NCBI RefSeq assembly: GCF_005405065.1
Contig: NZ_BJDI01000014.1
Span: forward strand, 19,536-83,535
Reading direction: 5' to 3'
Length of the DNA stretch: 64,000 nt
Source of the DNA: Lactiplantibacillus nangangensis
GTDB lineage: Bacteria; Bacillota; Bacilli; Lactobacillales; Lactobacillaceae
Shown: positions 6,891 through 15,681 of the stretch, piece after piece
Numbering within the stretch: position 1 is the first letter of the stretch
Layout: every line of letters begins with the position of its first letter
Made by a program: the position numbers and the translations under genes
Notes under the pieces: generated by a model
What the model saw: only the letters and a program-made list of their open reading frames with translations
The model's database searches: none
Told to the model about the DNA's origin: nothing

Positions 6891-8111
6891 ATGCTAATTA
6901 AACAAAACGTCAATTTTAGGCATCTATTTGCTGGCAGACTCGCCAGCAATTGTGGGGATAGTATGTATATGATTGCACTTTCCTGGTACATACTAGTTCT
7001 GACTAAAAGCACGATGTGGGTTGGAATTTTTAATTTTGCAGTTTTTTCCCCGAATGTTGTTTCATTTTTATTTGGACCAGTCATCGATCGATACGATAAG
7101 CGGAAAATATTAATTTTTCTTGAACTGTTTCAAGCGCTAGTTATCGGAGTGATGACGTTGCTTCTAATGCAACCGAGTAAAAATAGTCAGCCAATCATTA
7201 TTTGTTTATTGGCGGCGATAGCTTCTTTTGGTAGCATTAATGCATATACTGTTCAAGATGCACTAATTCCTAAATTAGTTCCAGCAAAATCGCTACCGAC
7301 TGCTGAAATGTATATGTCTTTTTCGTATAATGCTAGCGATTATATTTTTAACGCAATCACCGGTTTTGCACTAAAAATCATTAGCTATCCAGTGATACTA
7401 ATACTTGATATTGCGTCATTTATATTTTCTGCACGGACATTTTCAAAAATCATCAGCCCTGAACAAGTGAAATTTGTTAAGCATAACCATCAAGACTTTC
7501 GACAATTCTGTCTGAACCTAATAACGCCGTTTAAACTACTGTACAAGTCAAAGATAGTTTGGGCAATTTGTGTCGGCAGTAGTGCGATAAATTTCTTGTT
7601 TGGTGGTTTAAATGTCTATACGTTGCTAATTGCGAAATCTTTTGGCGGAGTTACTTTTTTTGGAATCATGTCGGCAATTGGCGCATTAGGAACGACGCTA
7701 GGCGCTACCTTTCTTGCAAATCGTTGTTTAAAACGGTTCAAGATTGGGCTCGCTTTTTGTCTCACGACGTTACTTTTTGGCGTGGCGCTCGTTGGTGCAT
7801 TTATCTTCAACGCCTCACTGGAACTATTTTTAACTGCATGGCTATTGTTCTTTTCGTTTTTAGGAATCAATCAAACAATGCAAAAACCGATCTTACAAAG
7901 TAATTTACCTGCTAAAAATATTGGTTCAGTTTTAAGTTGCTTTTACACCCTAACTGTCACAACAATTCCAATTGGCTCGGTGTTTTTTGGTTATGTGGCA
8001 AAAATGATGGATTGGCGTATTTTCACTTTGATATTTGGTCTCACAACAATGCTACTTGGTGTTGTCTATTTATTAAATACAAAGTTACGCCAATTTGATC
8101 TCTGCAAATAA
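6891..8111 (+). CDS. MFS exporter of the microcin-like cluster
   Basis: A 406-residue major facilitator with about twelve transmembrane helices; the loop after helix 2 has FGPVIDRYDKRKI, matching the MFS motif A pattern. The N-terminus (HLFAGRLASNCGDSMYMIAL) resembles macrolide-efflux/DitE-type exporters, the class to which MccC-like microcin exporters belong. ATG at 6891 follows AGGAAGTG, 22 bp after the enzyme gene, so the two are one operon. The likely role is export of the modified peptide, which would also give partial self-protection. Base composition is AT-rich like its neighbours and unlike the core genes after 8924. Confidence 0.75.
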   Translation: MLIKQNVNFRHLFAGRLASNCGDSMYMIALSWYILVLTKSTMWVGIFNFAVFSPNVVSFLFGPVIDRYDKRKILIFLELFQALVIGVMTLLLMQPSKNSQPIIICLLAAIASFGSINAYTVQDALIPKLVPAKSLPTAEMYMSFSYNASDYIFNAITGFALKIISYPVILILDIASFIFSARTFSKIISPEQVKFVKHNHQDFRQFCLNLITPFKLLYKSKIVWAICVGSSAINFLFGGLNVYTLLIAKSFGGVTFFGIMSAIGALGTTLGATFLANRCLKRFKIGLAFCLTTLLFGVALVGAFIFNASLELFLTAWLLFFSFLGINQTMQKPILQSNLPAKNIGSVLSCFYTLTVTTIPIGSVFFGYVAKMMDWRIFTLIFGLTTMLLGVVYLLNTKLRQFDLCK

Positions 8112-8207
8112 TCGTAAAAGTAATGAAATTTTTTTGTTGTATTTACTATTTTTTATCAGTTTACTCTTCAATGATATGGGTTTGGGACAGACATTCCTGA
8201 TTCACTT

Positions 8208-8254
8208 AAAAAAGGTAGCTCTAAAGATTACATGATTTTCAGAGTTACTTTTTT
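8208..8254 (+). terminator. terminator of the microcin-like operon
   Basis: Inverted repeat AAAGGTAGCTCT / AGAGTTACTTTT, with G-T pairs, an 18-base loop and a T-run, about 100 bp downstream of the MFS gene stop codon. It is the first terminator-like structure after the exporter. Confidence 0.55.
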
Positions 8255-8923
8255 GAAATTATACACATAAACCCCTTCTATTCTTAAAATTCTGCCCTCC
8301 AGGAAAAAATTATCTTCATGTAAATGAATCACACTAGTAACCAGACCACTTAAAAGTCAATCTCATTTAAAATATCAACAACACACTATCGTTAATGATA
8401 AGTCCTATTATTAAGGCTTACATAGCGGCTACTGAGTGCCCAAACACCACCATAATTACTAACTGTTTTCTTATTTTATTACGTACGGTCTACTTTTCAG
8501 ATCATAAGATTGCTCACATAGCTAATGAAGTCTTTGTGATGCAGTGGTTTATTGACAATAGTTATTCCATACCGAGTTCTTGAACCCTTGACCATTTTCA
8601 AAGTAACCCTAAAACTAAATTGCTAATTACTGGGCTCTTCAAGGGTTTTCATGATTACCTAAACATACTTGTTTTTTGATGAAGCATCGAACAAAAATCT
8701 TAATTACTGCCAATAAATGTAGTTACATTTAGAACAAGATTGTCGAAAGAACTGAGCCTAAACACGAAGATAAAGTTACACGTCTTTAACATGAATCAAA
8801 TGATTATAAAGAAAAATGGTATCAATTGCTACAAACCAGCAACTGACGCCACTTACTTAGATTGGTTCTAGGGCTTCCCAGCTTCCATCAGATTATTCCC
8901 ACCAATGTCCGTCGAAAATAACC
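8255..8923. other. AT-rich gene-free spacer
   Basis: About 670 bp without a supported gene. A 62-codon ORF at 8395-8583 has no ribosome binding site or recognisable product. The AT-rich composition ends sharply at the 3' end of ackA (8924), which suggests the right boundary of the accessory block. No inverted repeats, target duplication or transposase remnant could be recognised. Confidence 0.45.
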
Positions 8924-10138
8924 CTATTTAGCGATTGGCGCGCGATGTGTCAAGCGTTCCACATCCCGAACGATCATTAATTCTTCATTAGTTGGCACAA
9001 CCATTACCGTGACCGGTTCGTTTGGCTTACTGATCACTTGTTCAACGCCATGACAATTGTTCTTGTCTTCGTCGATCGTGATGCCGAAGTAACCCAACTG
9101 ATTTAAAATCCGTGACCGCATTGCAACAGAGTTTTCACCGACCCCAGCTGTAAAGACCAAGGCATCCAAGCCGTTCATTTCAGCGATGTAGCTGCCGATA
9201 TATTTAATGACCCGGTTGGCAAAAATCTCTAGGGCAAGTTCTGCGCGATGATTATGATCATTATTCGCCGCATTATCCAAATCCCGCATGTCGGGTGACA
9301 CGCCAGAAATACCTAATAGCCCTGACTTATTATTCAAAATATCAATAAAGTCTTGGACATCAGAAATACCGAGGTGCCGCATCAAAAACGGAATCATCGA
9401 GGCATCAATATCCCCAGAACGCGTACTCATTGTGATCCCGGCTAACGGTGTGAAACCCATCGACGTATCAATGGCTTTACCGTGATCAAACGCGGTAATT
9501 GACGCACCAGAGCCTAAATGTAACGTGATCAATTTCAAGTCTGCTAACGGCTTGCCGAGTAATTCAGCGGTCCGTTGGGCGACATAACGATGACTCGTGC
9601 CGTGTGCCCCATATTTACGAGCGCCAAATTGTTTGTAATACTCGTAAGGCACGCTGTAGAGGTAATTGACCTCAGGCATCGTTACATACAAGGACGTATC
9701 GAATACGGCAACTTGTACCGCTTTTGGTAACAATTGCTGGAACACTTCAATATAATAGGCCTGCGTTGGATTATGTAGCGGCGCATACTCTGATAAATCT
9801 TTGATTTGTTTCAACGTGGTTGGGGTAATGACCACGGAATCTTTAAAGTCTTCCCCACCAGCAACGATCCGATGACCGATGCCTGTAATCTCGGTCAAAT
9901 GTTCAACGATTCCGTCACTCTTCAAGCGGGTCAGCACCATTGCCGCCGCTTCTTGTGCATTAATTTTATCATGTGTCTCCGAATACTTATCGCCATCGGC
10001 CTTCTTTAAAACAAACACCGAATTCGATAACCCCAAACGGTCAACCATCCCTGAGGCGATCACCGTTTCTTCTGGTAAGCTGAAAAGCTTCCACTTCAAA
10101 GTTGAACTACCCGCATTAATTGCTAATACTTTTGCCAT
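8924..10138 (-). CDS. ackA: acetate kinase
   Basis: A 404-residue kinase that converts acetyl phosphate and ADP to acetate and ATP, the last step of acetate formation. Family motifs are visible: N-terminal KVLAINAGSSTLKWKLF, the HLGSGAS phosphate-binding segment, the STRSGDIDAS region and VFTAGVGENS near the C-terminus. The start is taken at 10138 because GGAGGAAAT lies 11 bp upstream; the earlier ATG at 10156 forms part of that ribosome binding site. A cre-like site precedes it. It works with pyruvate oxidase (23301-25058), which makes acetyl phosphate. Confidence 0.97.
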   Translation of the reverse strand: MAKVLAINAGSSTLKWKLFSLPEETVIASGMVDRLGLSNSVFVLKKADGDKYSETHDKINAQEAAAMVLTRLKSDGIVEHLTEITGIGHRIVAGGEDFKDSVVITPTTLKQIKDLSEYAPLHNPTQAYYIEVFQQLLPKAVQVAVFDTSLYVTMPEVNYLYSVPYEYYKQFGARKYGAHGTSHRYVAQRTAELLGKPLADLKLITLHLGSGASITAFDHGKAIDTSMGFTPLAGITMSTRSGDIDASMIPFLMRHLGISDVQDFIDILNNKSGLLGISGVSPDMRDLDNAANNDHNHRAELALEIFANRVIKYIGSYIAEMNGLDALVFTAGVGENSVAMRSRILNQLGYFGITIDEDKNNCHGVEQVISKPNEPVTVMVVPTNEELMIVRDVERLTHRAPIAK

Positions 10139-10194
10139 TATGTCTATTTCCTCCATCCGTCATCAAGTGTGCCTATTGCTAGTGTAACTAATAT

Positions 10195-10208
10195 TGAATA
10201 CGCTTTCA
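10195..10208. promoter_or_regulatory. cre-like site upstream of ackA
   Basis: TGAATACGCTTTCA differs at one position from the cre consensus TGWAARCGYTWNCW and lies 57 bp upstream of the ackA start codon. CcpA control of ackA is established in Gram-positive bacteria; operation here is inferred. Confidence 0.65.
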
Positions 10209-10347
10209 AGGATAGGATGAAAAAGGCCATAAATTGTGTGAAAATTAACTTAAGTTAAGCAACTTTGATCGTATCTTCAAAGCATATCATGCATTTGTGC
10301 AGGACCAATTAAGCTATAATTAAGTTAATGAAAGTGAGGTGCTCACT

Positions 10348-10707
10348 ATGAAAAGACCATTTAATTGGACGCTCAGTCAGTTATTTGCTAGCTTATCACT
10401 CATTCTCGGTTTGGGACTCTTAATCGTCGCCTTACTAATCAGCTTTGGCACTAGCGTGAGCGTGGAAGCTACCGTCACGGCGCTGGTGCTGATGCTCATC
10501 AGCCTTATCTTTTTACACCCGGTGCCCCTCAAAATTCTCGCACCCATGATTGGCCTCATCAGTTTGAGCGCTGGCTACGCGACTTACTTTAGCACCCAAC
10601 ACTCATGGCTAGCTAGTGTGTTGGCGGTTGTGATTGTCGCTGGCCTGATCAGCTATGGCTTTAGCTTACGGCGCAGCTTGAAACGGCGGCACAGCCAATG
10701 GTACTAA
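10348..10707 (+). CDS. small polytopic membrane protein, unknown
   Basis: A 119-residue protein with four hydrophobic segments and a basic C-terminus (RRSLKRRHSQWY), so the tail should be cytoplasmic. ATG 10348 follows GTGAGGTG with good spacing; a GTG nine bases upstream is less likely. It is divergent from ackA and ends before a strong terminator, so it is a single-gene unit. No family is recognised. Confidence 0.7.
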   Translation: MKRPFNWTLSQLFASLSLILGLGLLIVALLISFGTSVSVEATVTALVLMLISLIFLHPVPLKILAPMIGLISLSAGYATYFSTQHSWLASVLAVVIVAGLISYGFSLRRSLKRRHSQWY

Positions 10708-10717
10708 CAATCACTTA

Positions 10718-10750
10718 AAGTCATTCGTCATCACGGCGAATGACTTTTTT
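10718..10750 (+). terminator. intrinsic terminator
   Basis: Stem AAGTCATTCG / CGAATGACTT with 9-base loop and a T6 run, just after the 119-residue membrane protein gene. Confidence 0.9.
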
Positions 10751-10848
10751 AGACCATTAATTGATGAGCTGATCCGTCAACTTTCAGCAGACAAAACCGA
10801 ACGTCTGTTTTATAATAGGTGATAATTATGTTCAGAAAGGAGTTTGGC

Positions 10849-13227
10849 ATGCCCACTAAAATCGGGATTCGACAACTGGTTGAATTCGTCTTGCGTAAAG
10901 GCGATCTCAACGAAGTGAAAAATAGTCAAAATACGGCTTTAGAAGGCGCTAAGATTCACCGCCAACTCCAAAGTAGCCGCTCCGAAGCTTATCAAAGTGA
11001 AGTGTATTTAAAAACGACTGTCACCATGAACGGCGCGGATTATTTGATTTCTGGCCGGGCAGATGGCGTTCAGACGACCGATGATGGTATTCTCATTGAA
11101 GAAATCAAGACTTCTGATCAAGCCTTTGATGACTTGACCGACAATACTCGTGACCTCTATTGGGGTCAAGTTCAGGTCTACGGTTATTTAATTTTACAAG
11201 ACCACCCGGAGTTAACCGAAGTTACGTTGCAATTGACTTACTTTCAAGTCTTAACTAAAAAGATTACAAAGACACAACGGGTGTTGTCGCGGGCCGAGCT
11301 CGACGCCTTCTTCAAAGCCTTAGTGACAGAATACGAGTACTGGCTGACGTTACGCGCGGACTTACGGCAACAACGTAATGCTTCCATTAAAACACTACCT
11401 TTTCCTTTCCCCAGCTATCGCACTGGTCAACGTGAACTGGCAGCGGCAGTCTATAAAACGATTCATTTTCAAAAACGACTCTTCGTAGAAGCCCCAACCG
11501 GTACGGGTAAAACGATCTCCACATTATTCCCCGCGATTAAAGCGATGGGTGAAGACGAAATTGAACGACTCTTCTATTTAACGGCCAAACAAAGCACGCG
11601 CCACGTTGCCGAGGAAGCCGTTGACCTGATGAGTCACGATGGGCTGAAGCTGAAAAGTATCACCTTAACGGCCAAGGACCAGATTCGGTTTCCAGAAGAA
11701 CAAGACCTGCCACCGGAAGAAAATCCCTTCATGGTCGGCTATTATGATCGCTTGAAGCCTGGTTTGAAGGATATCTTAACACACGAGAACCAGCTCACTC
11801 GCCCCGTTATTGAAAAATACGCACGGGCGCACACGCTTGATCCGTTTGAATTTTCGCTAGACATTTCACTTTTTTGTGATGTCATCATTTGTGACTATAA
11901 CTATCTGTTTGATCCGCTGGTCTACTTACAACGTTTCTTCAGCGAAGAAGATCACGACAACTTTTTCTTAGTGGATGAAGTACACAACTTGGTCAGTCGG
12001 TCGCGCGATATGTTCTCCGCGGAGATTAGTGACGCCAAAATCGCTTATTTGCTCAAGTTAGCGAAACCTGACAAGTCTCAGCCTAGTGATGACTTACAAC
12101 GTGAGCTAAAAAAGGTTCGCCGCAGTTTTGGCCGCATCAGTCAGGCACTGATTGATGATGACGTCACGGAACAACTATCCATTGAACCACCAGAAAAGCT
12201 CAGTCGCACGTTACGCAACTTCAACGACTTCATCAGTGATTGGCTACAAAAACAACAGCCATCCGCTTTGCTTGACGCCGTCCGCGATTACTTTTTTGAC
12301 TGCCTGACATTTGTCAAAATCAGCGACCTCTATGACGGGAGCTATCAAACGAGAACCGTCTTGGACGGGCATCATGTCACCGTGAAAGAACTGTGTCTAG
12401 ACCCGAGTGACTTTTTGGACCGCTCGCTGAAGTTAGGCGCCGGTGCCGTCTTATTTTCGGCAACGCTATCGCCAATGACTTATTACCAACGGGTTTTAGG
12501 TGGTGAAGCCAACAGCTTAGCTTACCAATTGCCCTCACCGTTTCCACCAAAGCACCAAGCCATCTTGGTCACACAATATGTGCAAACGACTTATCATGAA
12601 CGCCCACACAGTGAAGCGGCGATTGTGGCCAGTCTCAAGGCTTTAGTGACGGCTAAAACTGGTAATTATTTAATTTTCTTTCCATCGTATGGCTATTTAA
12701 CCCAAATTAAAGCGGCGTTTGAACTAGCGAATCCGGAGATCCAGACCACGACGCAAGTCAACGCTATGACTGGCAGTGAACGTCAGGCTTTCTTAGATCA
12801 ATTCCAAGCAAATCCAAAACAAACTTTAGTTGGTTTTTGCGTCTTGGGCGGAATTTTCTCGGAAGGCATTGATTTACGTGGCGACCGGCTGATTGGCGTT
12901 GCCATTGTCAGTGTTGGCTTGCCGGGAATCAATCCCGAAACCAATTTGATTCGGGATTACTATGATCACGATAACGGTCAGGGCTTCGCTTATGCTTACC
13001 AGTTGCCTGGCATGAACAATGTTTTACAGGCTGCTGGCCGCCTGATTCGGAGCAGTCATGACACTGGCATTATTTTATTACTCGATCAACGCTTTGCCAG
13101 TCGGCGCTATACCAACTTATTTCCACCACACTGGCAATATTTTCAATCGATTTATTCGGTACCACAATTGCAGGCGACGATTACCAATTTTTGGCAGCAA
13201 ACGGAGGGACTTACTCATGAAGACTAA
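10849..13227 (+). CDS. XPD/DinG-type helicase with N-terminal PD-(D/E)XK nuclease domain, Fe-S cysteines missing
   Basis: A 792-residue protein. Residues 1-170 carry a RecB/Cas4-like nuclease fold (GRADG then EEIKTSD). The helicase follows, with Walker A APTGTGKT near residue 214, DEVHNL near 374, and late motifs EGIDLRGDRL and QAAGRLIR. It should unwind 5'-tailed DNA and process ends in repair or replication. XPD/DinG enzymes hold a 4Fe-4S cluster through four Cys between Walker A and the DEAH box; the corresponding stretch here (QIRFPEEQDL to HTLDPFEF) has none. ATG 10849 is chosen because AAAGGAG lies 6 bp upstream. It overlaps the next gene by 11 bp. Confidence 0.88.
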   Translation: MPTKIGIRQLVEFVLRKGDLNEVKNSQNTALEGAKIHRQLQSSRSEAYQSEVYLKTTVTMNGADYLISGRADGVQTTDDGILIEEIKTSDQAFDDLTDNTRDLYWGQVQVYGYLILQDHPELTEVTLQLTYFQVLTKKITKTQRVLSRAELDAFFKALVTEYEYWLTLRADLRQQRNASIKTLPFPFPSYRTGQRELAAAVYKTIHFQKRLFVEAPTGTGKTISTLFPAIKAMGEDEIERLFYLTAKQSTRHVAEEAVDLMSHDGLKLKSITLTAKDQIRFPEEQDLPPEENPFMVGYYDRLKPGLKDILTHENQLTRPVIEKYARAHTLDPFEFSLDISLFCDVIICDYNYLFDPLVYLQRFFSEEDHDNFFLVDEVHNLVSRSRDMFSAEISDAKIAYLLKLAKPDKSQPSDDLQRELKKVRRSFGRISQALIDDDVTEQLSIEPPEKLSRTLRNFNDFISDWLQKQQPSALLDAVRDYFFDCLTFVKISDLYDGSYQTRTVLDGHHVTVKELCLDPSDFLDRSLKLGAGAVLFSATLSPMTYYQRVLGGEANSLAYQLPSPFPPKHQAILVTQYVQTTYHERPHSEAAIVASLKALVTAKTGNYLIFFPSYGYLTQIKAAFELANPEIQTTTQVNAMTGSERQAFLDQFQANPKQTLVGFCVLGGIFSEGIDLRGDRLIGVAIVSVGLPGINPETNLIRDYYDHDNGQGFAYAYQLPGMNNVLQAAGRLIRSSHDTGIILLLDQRFASRRYTNLFPPHWQYFQSIYSVPQLQATITNFWQQTEGLTHED

Positions 13228-13933
13228 ACTAACGCGCCAACTTGAAAGTACGCTATATCAATATTGTTTGGAACAAGGCGCGTACGTCGTCGAAGAAGTT
13301 TCGATGCCAGACGATCGTGGTATCGTGGATACCTTGAGTTACCAGCAGTTACCCGATGGCAGCATCGATTGGCGTTGCTATGAGCTTAAAGTGACCAAGG
13401 CTGATTTCCATTCCAAGGCGAAGCTATCTTTCATTGGCAACTATAATTATTTCGTTTTGCCACAAAAGTTATATGCAGAAGTCGCTGACGAAATTCCGAG
13501 TCATATCGGCGTGTTGATCTATCGTGCTTTTGACCAGCGGGCCATGGACTTAGCCCCTCAGACGTTGCGCGCCCCTGGCTTTCTGACCGTAGCTAAAAAA
13601 GCCCAGCACCAAGCCTTGCAAGTCGATCCCGAACCATTGACTGCCCACTTTATCGCCTCCCTATTTCGCGAAGTCGATAAGGCGAAACGCGTGAAGAAGG
13701 GCCTTAAGCTGTACTCAGATGATCAATTGTACAAGGAACTGCGTAAGCGTGCTCAGGCTGGCTATGATGTTTACGATCCCGAACAAAACTTGTATGACCG
13801 CTTTCTCGCTGACAGTCAAAATGACGCCATTACGGCTTTACAAGAAGAACTTGACGCCCGGAATGCCGACTACCACGCCTTGCAGCTGAAGTACCAAGCC
13901 TTATCCCAACCAGATTTGAGGGAGCAATTATGA
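13217..13933 (+). CDS. MmcB-like / PD-(D/E)XK nuclease-fold protein
   Basis: A 238-residue protein starting at ATG 13217 behind GGAGGG and overlapping the helicase gene. The central part reads DWRCYELKVTKADFHSK, resembling the E-x-K core of MmcB-type DNA repair nucleases (EIKVSRADF type), followed by NYNYFVLP. The C-terminal third (about residues 180-238) is charged and probably coiled-coil. Its coupling to the nuclease-helicase suggests a DNA repair role, possibly DNA end processing. Family assignment rests on motif resemblance only. Confidence 0.65.
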   Translation: MKTKLTRQLESTLYQYCLEQGAYVVEEVSMPDDRGIVDTLSYQQLPDGSIDWRCYELKVTKADFHSKAKLSFIGNYNYFVLPQKLYAEVADEIPSHIGVLIYRAFDQRAMDLAPQTLRAPGFLTVAKKAQHQALQVDPEPLTAHFIASLFREVDKAKRVKKGLKLYSDDQLYKELRKRAQAGYDVYDPEQNLYDRFLADSQNDAITALQEELDARNADYHALQLKYQALSQPDLREQL

Positions 13934-14847
13934 CCTACTACCCTTACTTTCGCGGTCGGATGTACGACCTGCTCGCACTCAAAGCTCTAGCGGAACAACA
14001 ACAATTGGGGCCGAAAATCATTCCCATTATTGAGCCAGTTCGGGACTCGAAGGAATTGCAACAAACGGTGCAAACTTTGATTGATCAACAACAGCCGTTT
14101 AGCGTGGTCGCGAACCCCCAAGTCAGCGTTTACGGGTTGAACAACACTAAGTTATATCCGCTACCAGCCACCAACGACTTGCCGTTTTACCACCCAAGCG
14201 CCATTTTAGCCGCCGATTTCAGTTCGGATTTTTTAACCACGGCAACCGGCCAAACCAGTCTGTTGATAGCAAATAACTATCCGTTACTCAAAGCCTACCA
14301 GCGCACGGCAATGCTCAAAAAAGTGGGCGGCATCTTAATTCCGGACGAAGCGCGGCACCATCAACTGGCTGGCGAGCGAGCCATCTTATTGACTGACCCA
14401 CTCACCTTTCGGCCACACGTCGCTGACTATGCCGACTTAACCGATGAATTTTTCACGGCGGCCAATTGGGTGACCCCACCGTTTGGCACACAAGGTTATG
14501 GCGACTACTCGATGGTCGGTAGCGTTTATTTTGACAAAGGAATGCCGTCACGCGCCATTGCGCTCCACCTAATTTACGTCACGGCGACCGGCCAACTTCG
14601 AATTCATCACTTTGTTTCCGACAGCAATGACAGCATGCGCGGCCAAAAGCAAAAATTTTTCGAAGCACTCAAAAAATTAACCATTTGGGCACCGACTCAC
14701 TTGCACGGTTTGAACGCCACCCCCGCACTCGCTGAATTATTGGCCTACCAAGCCGGAACAAAATTTCCTGGCTTAGGGACGATCAAGAAATTAGCGTTGA
14801 TGCACCATTTACAACTCATACACCGCCTGCTGACTTTAAACGACTAG
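13930..14847 (+). CDS. sce7725-family-like protein
   Basis: A 305-residue protein whose N-terminus (YYPYFRGRMYDLLALK, then KIIPIIEPV) matches the pattern I know for the sce7725 family (also related to phage Beta-protein-like domains), often found beside PD-(D/E)XK nucleases of the sce7726 group. Its biochemical function is not established. It overlaps the preceding nuclease-like gene by 4 bp (ATGA), which indicates coupled translation and a joint job with that protein and the helicase. Confidence 0.7.
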   Translation: MTYYPYFRGRMYDLLALKALAEQQQLGPKIIPIIEPVRDSKELQQTVQTLIDQQQPFSVVANPQVSVYGLNNTKLYPLPATNDLPFYHPSAILAADFSSDFLTTATGQTSLLIANNYPLLKAYQRTAMLKKVGGILIPDEARHHQLAGERAILLTDPLTFRPHVADYADLTDEFFTAANWVTPPFGTQGYGDYSMVGSVYFDKGMPSRAIALHLIYVTATGQLRIHHFVSDSNDSMRGQKQKFFEALKKLTIWAPTHLHGLNATPALAELLAYQAGTKFPGLGTIKKLALMHHLQLIHRLLTLND

Positions 14848-14882
14848 TGTTATACTTAGATTCATTACAGGAGGGACCACTT

Positions 14883-15257
14883 ATGGCTAAACATGAATCA
14901 GCCTGGAAAACGATGATCCATTATTACAAAGATGAACATGCCGCCATTCACGCTCCCATGGTCTATGGCGACATCTGGGTACGGACTAAATCTCGCCAAC
15001 GCATGGTCTTCGGCTTAACGGCCACCGCACAACAAGCGTTAGGCGACATTATTAAAATCGAGACTCCCCAAATTAACGCCCACTTTAACGCCGGTGAAAC
15101 GCTAATGACGATTACCGGGACTAACATGATTAAAAAATTACCCACGCCATTCAATATTACCGTCCAAGAAGTGAACAGCGAACTCGCTGCGGATCCCGCC
15201 GCCATGGCTGGTAACGTTGAGAAAGATAATTGGTTAACCAAACTTAAGGCAGATTAA
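14883..15257 (+). CDS. GcvH-like lipoyl-domain protein
   Basis: A 124-residue protein resembling glycine cleavage H protein: FGLTATAQQALGDIIKIETP matches the H-protein core (ITDYAQKELGDIVFVELP type), followed by the hairpin region and a C-terminal DNWLTKLK. The lipoyl-lysine position falls in TGTNMIKKLPTP, where the usual ESVKA motif is altered, so whether Lys is lipoylated is uncertain. No glycine cleavage genes are nearby; lone GcvH-like proteins in Firmicutes can serve lipoate relay or stress functions. ATG 14883 follows AGGAGGGAC. Confidence 0.75.
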   Translation: MAKHESAWKTMIHYYKDEHAAIHAPMVYGDIWVRTKSRQRMVFGLTATAQQALGDIIKIETPQINAHFNAGETLMTITGTNMIKKLPTPFNITVQEVNSELAADPAAMAGNVEKDNWLTKLKAD

Positions 15258-15511
15258 CGTTAACTTTGTTAATTACTTAAAGTAAGCATGCTTGTTTGAG
15301 TCCCAACCGGGTTTAGGTGGTTACCAGCACTGGCCTAGCCCGTTAAATTTAAAATCACCAAAACTATTAACCGCCGTAACCCAATGCTTAATGCCGGGTT
15401 ATAGCGGTTAATTTTGCTTTTTAACCTTCAAATCAAGCTCGCAAAGCCCAAATTGGTACATATGAAAGCGGTTACTAATGGCCGAAATTATTACCAAATT
15501 AGTTTTGATAT

Positions 15512-15546
15512 ATTACGAAGTATTACAAAAAACGCCTTATGTTACA
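15512..15546. promoter_or_regulatory. three-box operator upstream of LysM gene 1
   Basis: Boxes ATTACG (15512), ATTACA (15522) and GTTACA (15541) with gaps of 4 and 13 bases. The same arrangement precedes the other two LysM-Apf genes. A TATACT -10 lies further downstream near 15600. The rest of 15258-15511 shows no gene. Confidence 0.6.
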
Positions 15547-15681
15547 AACACCCCGCCATTTCGTAAAATAACTGGTATTCGTTTGTTACAATAAGCGGTT
15601 ATACTATTGCTTAGTTAAGGTGCTTGGAATGAAATTCGGGACCAAGCAATTCGGACTAAAAATAGGGAGTGTACATTACTT

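Noticed and set aside
8395..8583. 62-codon ORF in the AT-rich spacer
   Set aside because: No ribosome binding site and no motif; the surrounding region looks non-coding.
8760..8900. Possible transposase remnant in the spacer before ackA
   Set aside because: Translations in all frames gave no recognisable transposase motif and no terminal inverted repeats were seen.
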